The notes under the pieces: generated by a model
The model's database searches: none
What the model was told of the DNA's origin: nothing
What the model saw: only the letters and a program-made list of their open reading frames with translations
From: Owenia fusiformis
Taxonomy: Eukaryota > Annelida > Polychaeta > Sabellida > Oweniidae
Length of the DNA stretch: 64,000 nucleotides
Direction: 5' to 3'
Assembly (NCBI GenBank): GCA_903813345.2
Contig: CAIIXF020000001.1
Location: 16,141,915 to 16,205,914 of the forward strand
In this document: piece by piece, positions 1 through 12,200 of the stretch
How positions within the stretch are numbered: the stretch's first letter is position 1
Layout: every line of letters begins with the position of its first letter
Translations under genes and position numbers: made by a program

Positions 1-412
1 ACCTAAATAGCAATACTTTCACCTTTTTGCTAGTATGTATCAGCTTTTGTATTTTCTTGGTGATAAAAACATTGTCATAATTCTAATTTTACACGGATTA
101 TAGACAAAAGGGTAGTAAAACTGAGTACATAACATTTTGCATTTTTTCACTTACCCGGATGTGTCTATATTCTCAACTTAACATGAAACGAAATTAATCA
201 TCGGACTCCCTGATCGGACTCTGGAATCGGCTGGTTGACAACGCATCCCAAAATAACTCATCTCAAGACAATAAATCCATTAGGCAACTTCTCCTAAGAC
301 ATCTTATCCCAAAACATCTCATCCCAAGACGATTCATTCCACGATCACAAACATGTACTGCACGAACCGATTAATTCCCGGGTATTGTAACGCGTCCTTG
401 CTAAATAAATTA

Positions 413-1407
413 CAGGGTTGTCCTAAAAAAAGTGAACCCTTGCAACTGACTATATTTCCCTTATTACCTGCAGGAATTCTTTCATAGTTTCACATGTTGT
501 AGAGGAAGGTCTAAATTTTTGTTGGTACGATACATTTTTCTTAGTATTAAAATTTGCAGAAATTATAAGCCTTTACGAAACATCACTGAAAATGGGTAAA
601 ATGTGAACTTCAATATCTGCGATTCTTCAACCCTTCAACAATCTTCCCATTGAAATCTTTTAACCCGGAGTCTGGGGAACCTTATGTTTTCTGACTTTGT
701 TTGGCTTTGAATCACACACAATATGATGTAAAATTAGCATCCTACCTCTGTTAGTTGCAAGGAGTTATTGTGATCAAAAGAAATCGGTTCAATGTTTCCA
801 AAGATGTGAACATCTTCCAGTGAAATCGCAACATAACCCTATATGGTCTTAAAATGTCAATATCTTCATTATCATGGACCAATTCTAATGAAATAGATGG
901 CTCAAAACACTGAATATTAGATTTCCTTTTGATTTTTGAAAGATCTTATGAAGGACTTCTCAGATTTTGGGTCACAAGGGGTAACTTGGCCCCCCCCCCC
1001 TCTACCCGTTTATGTAGATAACATGTCTCTAAACTGCTAAATGGTTAAAACAGCTTCAAAATGGTCAATAAAAGTGTGAAATGTGTTTTCTGCTCAAATA
1101 GTGTCCCATTTGTCATATGGTATGGTTTAAACTTATAATCTCTCACTCAGTGAAAGCTTTTTTAAGATCATCTAATGTGTTTCAACAATTTCCGTCAATC
1201 ACATTGGTAAAATTTTGCACAAAATCTAATTTGAGGCATGTTTGTTTAAGTCTTGTAATTTCTTCGAAATTCAAGACTGAGAATAAATTATGGTGTCAAC
1301 AAAAATTTTAGACCTTTCTCTACAAGATGTGATAATACGAGCAAATGTATGTATGTATTATGGAAAATATAGCCTGTTGCAGGGGTTCACTTTTTTGGAC
1401 CACCCTA
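413..1407. mobile_element. Tc1/mariner-like MITE, copy 1 (about 1 kb)
   Basis: Non-autonomous DNA element with terminal inverted repeats related to CAGGGTGGTCCAAAAAAGTG, flanked by TA on both sides (411-412 and 1408-1409). Similarity between the two ends continues inward for more than 100 bp (word AGGTCTAAATTTT). A second copy lies in opposite orientation at 28630-29617, where a paralogous empty site proves the TA target duplication. The small open frames inside do not resemble a transposase, so it would have to be mobilised in trans. Confidence 0.85.
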
Positions 1408-1631
1408 TATATGATTTTGTAACGGCTCAGAGCGAAAATGTTCTAGAGGAATGGATACACCTCACACCTCGCATCTCAAAAAACAATCATAACGACCTGA
1501 ATGGATATAAATTCTGAATTTATTTTATATGTCTCAAGGACACGTTAAAAGTCCCCAGACCTCATCAAATATCTTGAAATGGAAAAATGATTTGTATGAG
1601 GGGACCAACATTTGCCGCCGCCCCTACACTA

Positions 1632-1750
1632 CCCCCATAAATGTGGGGTCGAATTGGCGTTTTTTCTTATATTTTATCATTCTTGGAGAATTGGCACTAG
1701 AATATTAAAAAATAAGAAAAAACGCCAATTCGACCCCACATTTATGGGGG
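1632..1750. repeat. Perfect 39-bp inverted repeat (hairpin)
   Basis: Arms 1632-1670 and 1712-1750 are perfect reverse complements by eye, starting CCCCCATAAATGTGGGGTCG, with a 41-nt AT-rich spacer. Perfect pairing implies a recent origin or selection. It is most likely a short palindromic MITE, but no target-site duplication is obvious. Confidence 0.85.
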
Positions 1751-3296
1751 TACCCTACACGGGCCCTACAAATTGAAAAAAAATGTTCCCTGTTTTTCTT
1801 TTCAGTTTTATCTATTGTCTTACACTTTAAAGATGTCCAGTAGCCTCATCACCAACATTGGATCGGTAAAATTTCTTAGAAAAAGCCTAAGAGCATGATA
1901 GAGTCCCAAGCTTAATTCTTCTCGCTCACTCCATTCTCGAACTTTGCGAATTTAATGATTATTCGGCCAGCCATTACTCCCTGTGAATGAATGACATTCC
2001 ATTGCAAAGAAAAGTAGCCTAATTTGGCTTTTTGGTAGATTGAATGAAATTGATGCAGTCATCGGTTTTACTTATCACTGACTTTCGCAATGTTTATAAA
2101 TTGGTCCCAAGCTAATTTTGGTCCACTTTGCAAAAAGAATGATTACTCGCCAAACCATGACCCAATATCAACGAATGGTATTCCATTGGAAAGTGGAGAC
2201 ACATGGCTTTATGGTACATTGATTAAATCAATGATGTTATCACTGGTTTTGTGCTCTTCCGAGATCTGATGCGTTTCTTTTGATACGCACTGTATAACTA
2301 TTTTCTTTACTCCATTGAATAAATCAGGCAACTGTTATATTATTTCAAACATTCAATCTATGATTTTATGCATATTTGTTTTAAATTATATCATTACAAA
2401 TTGATTTAATTATTTACAAATATAATGTTTTTCTAAATGTGCTAAACTTTCAAAATAAAGTAATACTGTTGGCTTATCTTGGTTGAAAATACGTTTTATC
2501 ATATTTTTACCATTGTAAATTGCTGTTTCTCTGAATTTTCTTCTGTTCACATTTTTCGAACAAAAAGTCCTTCAAAATCAACATTTGAAATTGAATCGAA
2601 AGGTTTCCCGAGGAATTTGGAAAAAATCGTTAGAATACTTTCAGAGGGGGAGGCCACCGGCATCATTTACCAGCTCAAGATCCTATTCAGTGAATTCTGG
2701 CTACTTTTAAGTGTTTTCAGTATCAACAAAATCAACCAATAGAAATTCTGATTTTTTAGTGGGAGCGAGGGGGCAGAGGGAGAGGGGTGCCTCATTCCTC
2801 TGGGAATTTTACAAGTTCAAGATGCTATCTGGTTATTTCCTGGCACTTTAATGTGTTCGAGTAAATAAAAATTCATTTTTTGGGTGGAGTCCGAAATGTT
2901 TATGATTTCAATATGACATGGAGCGATTTCGGGGTATATTTTAACTAACAAATACAGCTCCCTAAAATTCTTTTTGGTAAAAAACCAAACCACCGTTGAA
3001 GAAGAGGGTCTGACGAGCCTGTTTTGATGATGGAGACTGTTTTTAACAGACATTTCATATTTCATAACAATTTATAACATTTAATACAGGGACCTACTTT
3101 TGCCTTATATTTAATATAATGTAACTTATTGATAATTAAATACAACGATAAACCAAGTATCGGGTCACGATGCACAGCTCAAAAATATTTAATTTAGTTT
3201 TATCACGTCAATCAATTGGACCAGAATCAAAATAGATTATGCCGAGATTATGAAGTATACATACATAAGAAAAGTGAAAGACATTGAAATTGTAAA

Positions 3297-6200
3297 ATGG
3301 AGAAAAGGTCTCAAATTTTGATTTTCCTGCTGGTAATTTGGGCAGCTATTATCTCATTTGTTTCAACAGATATAAAAGAAGGTAAATCATTTTAACGTAC
3401 ATTATATCTAAATTTCATTTTGTCAATAAATTATTTAAGCTGCACATACGCATAACATTTGATATGACATCAATTGGCAGTTGATTTGAATTTATATCAT
3501 AATCCGATTTTAATTTTTCATTCTTCAATCTAAAGCTATAGTTAGTAATGGTATTTTGGTAAAAAAGCAACTACTTTCACATCAAACTATAAACGTTCTC
3601 GAAATTTATGAACTTCATGGACGTGCTCGACTTGAAAGATTTCAAATCCGATGGCGGCGACCATACCGTTCTGTAATTAGATCGAGTGACAATGCAAACG
3701 AGATGACCTACTGTGAAAGTAATTGCCGTACTTCGACCCTAATAGGGATCGACGCGTTAACGTTGTGCAATCGGATATCAGTTGCAGTACGTGTACACAC
3801 CGACATGGTGCGACCTGAACGAACTGCGAACGAGATGGACGTATTGAAGACTGTTTATGAACAAAGCATTTAATTATTTTAGACATACTTCCCAACCACT
3901 CAGCTAGATTTAGTCCGTTTGTAGAACTGGAAAGAACGTAAGAGAACTAGTTTGGTGTGATAGGGGGGTTAGATTGAAATGTAAAGAATATTTTCAGTTT
4001 GCCCAAAATCAAGTGGCTACATTATTGAACCGACAAGCAATGGAGCACCAATTTCCGTAGACATCCTAACAGACTTTGTGTTTCCCTGTCGTGGGAAACT
4101 GGTGGGAGTTGACTTTTATGATTCCATGGGGATCCCCTTCAAAATAGGCATTTTCCAAGAACAAATCCTAGACGACGGAGAGGCCTCGACGTATTCATTG
4201 AACAACTTCAGCTCTGTAATTCCAAGCGATGAACCTGGATATCATCGCCATACTCTGAATATTACGGTGAGTTTTGATGATCCACGCTGCTAATCAGAGC
4301 TTATAAATAGATGCCCACAACTATTCACCTCTTCCGAGGTTAACTGTCTATGTATCCAGATACAACCAAGGTCAATTGAATGGATAGGTCGCCTCTAATT
4401 GTTCGTTATTGAAGAGAAAACACTATTTTTCTTTTCTTTTTCTTTCACATTTCGATCGTGACCTTCTATTAGCTTAGGCCATGGGCATGTTTTTAGTTGG
4501 AGGTAGAAAAATGTGAAGAGTATCAGAAATGCAAGACAACACCATATAAGTTATTAAAATTAAAAGGCCCTGGCAGCTACTGTAATTGGCATAGTGGCTC
4601 AGGATACATGTTTAATCTATTCAAGGGATGAAGTTAGCCCCACTATCAAGATCTAATACCCCATCCAAATCATTTTTAACCTTGTATGGGTGATTGGTCG
4701 ATCAATCTTTGCTTTCACGCAAACCCAAGAAATGCATCAAATATATCGTGTTTTACAGGTATTAACTATAGTTAAATGTTTCCGCATTCAATACTAAATT
4801 ACTAATTACATTGTCTAATTTTCTATATTAAAACATTCTAACCCGGAGCCTGTTATTTAGATCATATAATTTTTATTGTTCTATATTCCACATTTGCGCA
4901 AGTTGTACGACGTACAACATTGTTGGCAAACAAATAAAAATTAATTATGAATCATAAACATACACTCAAGATTGACAATTGACGTATAACTGCATTAATT
5001 AAAACTGTGTAATGACGTTTGATCACTGCAAAATTTCACTTGTTACTATATTTTATTTTTTTGTCTTCCTTTAAAAGTTATATATATATTTATTTCGAAA
5101 ATATATCTGACCAGTAGTGATATCGATTATTGAGTGATTTAACAAGTTTATTAGTATTTTCTTTATTTGAACTGTATACTTTTAAATTTATTGCAATGAA
5201 ATAAGAAATGGTCCTCCGTGCGTCTTATTATCACAGATTTAAGCCCTGGACTCGGAGCAATGTGAAATGACCATTCCTTGAAGGTGTTGCGTTTTTAAGA
5301 AACAACGCCTGAAAGGAATGGTCATTACTCGATGCATTGTGAAATTCTTTTCACACATTGCAAAATATTTTCTACAAAATCATAAAGATACGAAATCACT
5401 ATTTTCAATTTTTTGAAGTATCAATTTCAATCTGAAAAGTTCAGTTCAACCTGTGACCTTGAGTTGGTTATTGGTTATATAATGGAATGCAATTATGTGA
5501 AATAGCGTCTTCGGATTGGCTGGAATCGGACACATTATGTGTGAATGACAAACCAAGCATTTTCTTTCTTCAGTAGAGGTAATTGACAGACTGTTCCTAT
5601 CAAGCGTAAGGGCCTCTGAAAGAGCCCGGAAAGGGGATCTGACAAATCAGAATGGGCAATTGATAACATGCTTCAATCTTGTCATGCTATTTATTATGTA
5701 AAAGAATTGTTCACTAATTATCTTAATATTGAATTTCCAATCGACGAGGGTTACACATTTTAAGAAATCGACATTTTTATTCTATTGGAATTAAGAATGG
5801 ATAAAAGACTAGCTCAATTGCATCACTTTTTGATGCCAAAGTATTTGATTTGAACTAACTACTTGTAAAATTATCTATATTAAATTTAAGGCCCGTTGGA
5901 TAATTAAACCACTCCTGCAAATATTGTAGTATTGCAAATATTGTAGTGTCTATCTTTTCTGCGACCAGCGGCTAGTAATATTCCTCTATAAATATTTCAG
6001 TACTTACATGTACTTTGCATGAAAAGTATGCAACTTTGGCTTACCCATTGGTGAACTAAATTCAATCATATTATATTTGATTTTATATCATTGGACCTCT
6101 ATCCGACCTCTATACAGGCCCATGACATCATACTAGTCGAACCCTTGTGCCGTACAGGTGTCAAAGGGTAGGAGGTCCTATCAAATTATGGTCCTACTTT

Positions 6201-9200
6201 CCATTGATTTATATGGTGACCTAAATACAACTCTTTCACTTATTATCTTATACACAATCAGGGCCAGTAAGGGCCTTTAAGAAAGGGGACCATAATCCCC
6301 AGGGGACCATAATTTCTCTTACACCGGTCCATTATCGACAACTCATATTGCTTTAACATAGGAACATTAAACAACTCCCGTTGTAGTATTACTTCCGATT
6401 AAAATAATTTTATAATTTAACAGGTCGAGAAGGGAGACGTGCTTGGAATTATGTCATCTGAATCTGATGCCTCTGCATCCAACATAGGCATTCACCACGA
6501 CATCATAGATGATGGCGAAATACCAACAACTGATAAATACTACAACACAGCTGAAGTGGAGCTTGGTACTAGAGCCAACAATTACCATGTTATCCGAAAC
6601 AAAAATAAATCTTACTCTATTAGGATATTTTATGCCAACCCAAGTAAGGATAGGCTAATTTGACCAAAACTATTATTTACTTCAAAACAATTTTCATTTG
6701 CTCGTAATTTAGTACTTTATCATTGATGTGAGCTCTCCGATATTCACATATATAGGTGTCGCTCGGGTCATCTTCGTTCACTCAGGTCCCGTCTGTCTGA
6801 CGCAGGGAAGAGTGAATGTGCGAAGATGCGCTCAGATAGTAATGCTGTGATTTCTGAAGATAAACATATATACTTTTATATGAACAAGCAACACATTTGA
6901 TAGTCTTGCTTCAATATCCTGGACTATCTACTCTAACAACTGGTTAGATAGGAGGTCCACAGTCGTGAAGCAAGACTGCACATTGGATCAAGAGATATCT
7001 GTGTTATTTTTTATTTTAGATGAAGAATTCAATCCACTCTACACACATAAAGGTTGCAATGACTTTCCCTTGTCCACCAATCCAAATATCGTCCAACTTA
7101 CTGACAATGACGATCAAGGTGATTCAGGTCAAATAGAAGACCCGATATACAAATGCTATTTGAAAGCTTTGGATGACGGCAAAACAATATTTGGATTAAA
7201 AGAACGACACTGCTACGTCGAAGCAAATAATAATAACGTTTGGATAGATAATAGTACTCAATTAACGTACTGCAGTGGTATTGGAAATAAAAGTGTTGAC
7301 GTTTATGAGATACATACAGGTTAGAGAGTAACATGTGTATCACTTACTTAATTGCGTCCGGTTACGTTTTCCTTTTGTTTTGGTAATCAAGGAATCCTTT
7401 TGTTATATCATAGAAACTATGATATATTTGCTATATTGATGATGTCATTGGTTGTACTTTTGTAGTTACCTACAACCTTAATGACATCATGAATCTATAG
7501 CTAATATATCATCGTTTCTATGATATACCAAAAGGTGAGAGGGCTTATTGGAAAGGACTCTTGTTATAGTATACAGAAATGATAGAACTAAAATAACTGT
7601 TTGTATGAGTTTTGGGGTTATTGTCATTTATGTTAAAACGATTAATACGTGCGTAGTAAAATAAAAAAAACGGGAAAGGGTACTGTAAGCTAACAGTAAA
7701 GCTACTGATAAAATTAAATACCACAAGCATCTTTCATTTTCATTTAGATAACGCTGCTATTGGTAAACAGGTGTACCAATCCTCAGAAACATGGATAAAG
7801 AAATCATCTCAAAATGCGCTTCTTTTGGGGTTAGATAGCTACAAGGATAGCTGCTCAATCAGCTTAACTTCAAATGAAATTAATCCTTACTGGATAGTGT
7901 TCATTGGAGAAGATGTTCGGATAATGAAATTGGTGATAACCCCTACAAAAGGTATGAAACCGATGTGTCCTATAGTAATTTTTCTAGACGCAAGCGTTAA
8001 ATGGTAAATCATGTCTGCACCTATCTCTTATTTGGATGCATACATGATTAGACTCTCTTTGTATTATTTTTTAATCTCCTACTAGTCGCTTTACACGAGA
8101 AATGATCTATAAATGTTGATAATCAGGAAATGTTACATGTAATTATTGTTAAGCCCAATGTTAATATTTTCGTATTTCCCATTCAAGTGTTCAAGGAATA
8201 TAATTGTTTGACCTATATAAACTTGTATCAAATTCGAAAATGATGGGACAATATTTTTGCTTTATAGAATATCCTCTGAGGAATTTTGCTATTTACATTG
8301 ACAAAAAGTTATGTACGATATACAATGGTGAGATAACGACTCCTCACAAGGTAACGTGTGATAATCCTCTACATGGAGGATCAGTTAAGATCCAAATGAT
8401 GGGCGACAATCCTACTCAACTAGCTCTATGCTATGTAGAAGTTTATACGACAGGTATTTCTGACAATATTACGTATATCATGATGCTCAATAGTCCGTAA
8501 CCCACCGCCCCCCCCCCCCCCCACCTCCCGATCTATCCCCAGGAGTGGGAGTATATGATTATGATTATTATGAGCTTTATTATACTTGTATCCCACATTT
8601 GGGCAAAGTGTACAGCTTAAACAGAAAAAATGAAAAAGCTTAACTAATTATCTATATAGTATATGAAGGAGCGAGGTTTTATAAACTATTATCTAGAAAC
8701 TATTAGATTTTTATCTATAGAGGGGTTGATACAAAAGTCCTGTACCGTTAGCTCCTTCGCATTGCCTCGTTGACAAGGCCTTTCTGGATTATTATAAATA
8801 TAACATTTTTACAGAGGGGGGGGGGGGGGGGGGTCAGTAATGTTAAAATATTAGCTTTAATTCTACATTTCGTCATTACAATATAAAGGTGTTGATATAT
8901 ATTTGCGGATAGCATCTCATTTTTGTTTTCTTATGTTAGCTACCTGCCCAGTTGATACGCCAGAACGACTGATATCTGGCGATATACCATGTTGATGATA
9001 AAAGGCTTACCGCATCATCGTTTAAAGAGGGTCACGTATTTTTCGGCACAAGCAGATCTAGATTAGACACGCCAGATACGTACGTATATTTATCATAGGT
9101 ATTTTCACATAGCAATTTGCTATATGACACAAGTTTGACAAGTTCATGATAACACAAATACCATGGGCGTAGCCAGGGGGGGGGGGGGTGCGGTGGGGGC

Positions 9201-12200
9201 GATCGCACCCCTCCCCGATCAAGTCCAGCGGGACCTTATTTTATTTCCAAACAAAATTCCAAACACAAGTAATCAAGATATTGGTTCAAATCTTTTGGAC
9301 TGTTATGAACTATGAGTAAACTATGTTATAAACTATGAGTACTGGGTTTTATGAGAAATAATAGCCGAGGACCTTGGCCTGAGGCCATTAGTTTTTCATA
9401 GACCGAGTACGAATGGTCTATGTAACTTAAACCCAAAACTGACTCTTGTGGAAGGTAAATGGCCCATGCTCAAATTCTAGGAAAATTTTATTTCATATGT
9501 GTTGACTAAGAGGTAAGTGTGTTGAGTGAGTGAGTGTATTAGTTCAGCTTTGGTGCACTGGATGTGACAATCAATGATGTCCTTTGAGCCACACTGGTTT
9601 TGGATTGCTAGCTAAGTGTCAATTATTTAAAAACAATAGAAAAGGAATGTACTCTTCTTTGTTACGGCTGCATATTAAAATAAATTACAGTTCATTCAAT
9701 TGTGCAGCTTCCTAAGTGGGGTTTAAAGTCAGTTGAAGTGTCAGAAAATAACAATTTTTTGCTTCCCCGGGAGCCAATCCTCCTTGGTAAAACATGAAAT
9801 TTTGAAAAAGCCAACAACCAGAACGGCAGCATGATTATGTTTTATTCTAGAGGAAGCATGGCAGGAGGATGGGCTCCAGAAAACGACGACAAAGGCCAAT
9901 GGATACAAGCAGCACTGGGTGAAATTATGTTTGTGACAGGGGTGGTCACTCAAGGAGAAGAAAAAGTCGACCACTGGGTTATATCGTACAAGTTTCTTTA
10001 TGGTAAAACGGTAGAGACTTTGGAGGAGTATCGGAAGGTAAAATATTGAAATTCTTTTTACTATTCACGTTTATAAGTTAGTATTCCTTGCTGTCTTTGG
10101 TCTTTGTACCTTCACGAATACAGTGAACTAAATTGGAAAAAATGAAATCTGTGATCATTTATAAAAAGCAATTATTTATAATAACAAAATTTTTGTTTTT
10201 TAGATTCTACAAGGGAATAATGACCGAAATACACATGTTACTAACATGATAGATCCACATGTGCTGGCCAGATTTGTTCGCATTAATCCTCAAACGTGGT
10301 ACAAACGTATAGCCATGAGGTTCGATGTTATTGGATGCCCTAAAACAGGTAACAAACGTGAAAGTAATAAAGGATCAGTCATATTCGGTAGGTCATTTGG
10401 CAGCAAATGATATAAAAACGATTAGTATTTATATTTTAATAGCGGTGCAAATGTGTCGCCAAAATCACTTCATTGTGAACATTTTCAGAATTGGTAGATA
10501 ATCTCAAAGGTAGCATTTTATGCAGTTTAGTCATACTAAAAGACTCAGGTACCACATCAACCGCTTTCTTCAAGAGATCCAGACTGTGATTGCAACAATG
10601 CCTTACTGACTAAATGCCAATCAAATGTGGCATTTACATTTTTACCATATTATTCTAGTCGCCCAGTGCCCAATGTTACCAGACCCTCCTATTGGGCACA
10701 CAAGGATATCTCAGCTGGATGGATTGTACAATGGGGCAATAGTACAAAATGAATGCCTACCAGGGAACCATTACTACTCGGGGGATTTTGTGAAAAAATG
10801 TATTGCATACAATTCCTCTGACGCTGGTGAATGGGTTGGTGATGACCTTATATGTCGAGGTAATAATAATAAGTGTGACCCGTCCTTATATGTGTGACCC
10901 GTCCTTATCCCTAATAATAGCCTGTGGAAATAAACGATAGAGATACCATTCAATATATGCTTTACATAATAGCATGATCTTATGTCTTGTATATCTTTTC
11001 TGAGGTCAATTACATCACTGCTCCCGAGTGTGGAAAGTTTCCATCGCTTAAATTCAAATATGCTCTGAATTTAGATTGATGTTTGATTCATAGCTTTGTT
11101 AGAAAAATCCATTCTAATACGCATTACATCTTTATGTTATGCGACAATTGTGAGAGCTTTATTAATCAAACGGACGGACGAACGGCTATGTACTATATCC
11201 CATCTTTTAACCATAATTTCCTAACATACTTATAATGTTCATCCTTAGGCTGTTGTGATTTTGAGAAGACTCCCGATACAACCCTTGTATACAATTTCAA
11301 CACACTGTCACTAGGCCCTGTTGATATCCTACAAGGTATTGTTAGAATTATTCTAATTATAAATATTTAACTTTTCTTAACTATGGCCAGTCAATTATGA
11401 AGACCAAGTATGAATGTTTTTTGGATTGTATTTGTTATATTGTTTGAATTAATGATGCATATTATATTAATTATCTATTTGTATTTATGTGAAATAGCTC
11501 TTTAACAAATAAATTTTGCTTGTGTTTTTCTTTTGTAGGGAATGCAACTATTCAACGACAGGGGAGATATGTTGGACTCAATACAATGCCAAGTGGTGTT
11601 CTCAATATACAAGATCAAATACTTTCCGGTCAACTCGAGCTCACATTCTGCATAGAAACTTGGATAGATATCATATCAAATACAACAAATACAACACAAC
11701 AAAATGAAACAGACAAACATGTTATCATTGAGGTATCAAATACCTTTGGATTGACGATCACCAATAACTCAAATGAGAATATCAAGTTTATTGCATTCTT
11801 CAATCTAAAGAATGAAACAGTTTATCAATCGATAACATTAGATATGGAATTCTTGAAGGACTCAAACTTACTCCAAATAGTCATGACAAAAGTCAAAGAT
11901 GTGGTTGTATATTTTGTAAATGGAGTTCAAGTTTTCAGCAGTGTAACTGAAGAGGAAATATTTGCTTCAATGAATGAAACCACTCGGGAATTTGTTGTGT
12001 CAGTTACTGGTGACGTAACCCTGTATTCAATCCGCCTGCAAGACACAAGCTGCTTTGACACGGTGACATATAAAAATGGTAGTGAACATGATACATTTAA
12101 CTTTGTGGTTGAATTTCATGATGAAGCCTTTGTGCAAGGAAGTGCTTTGAAGATCTGATAACTTCATTGTATTCATTACATTGTTGAAGTAATGCACAGC

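Larger units (their letters stand above)
1..3296. other. Intergenic region upstream of the lectin-mosaic gene
   Basis: I see no gene here. Short open frames lack splice-consistent neighbours and recognisable protein. The stretch holds a degenerate run of short repeats with CATCTCATCCCAA-like words (about 235-350), a TIR element at 413-1407 and a perfect inverted repeat at 1632-1750. The rest is AT-rich sequence in which I see nothing. No clear TATA box is visible just before the ATG at 3297. Confidence 0.6.

Noticed and set aside
9741-9974. Minus-strand 77-codon frame
   Set aside because: It is antisense to the F5/8C exon at 9851-10037, whose plus-strand reading is clearly the coding one.
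12079-12158. Read-through of lectin-mosaic exon 12 to TGA at 12156-12158 as the gene end
   Set aside because: A phase-matched donor at 12079 joins exon 13 (SUEL module), and no AATAAA follows the TGA closely. A short secreted isoform remains possible but unsupported.
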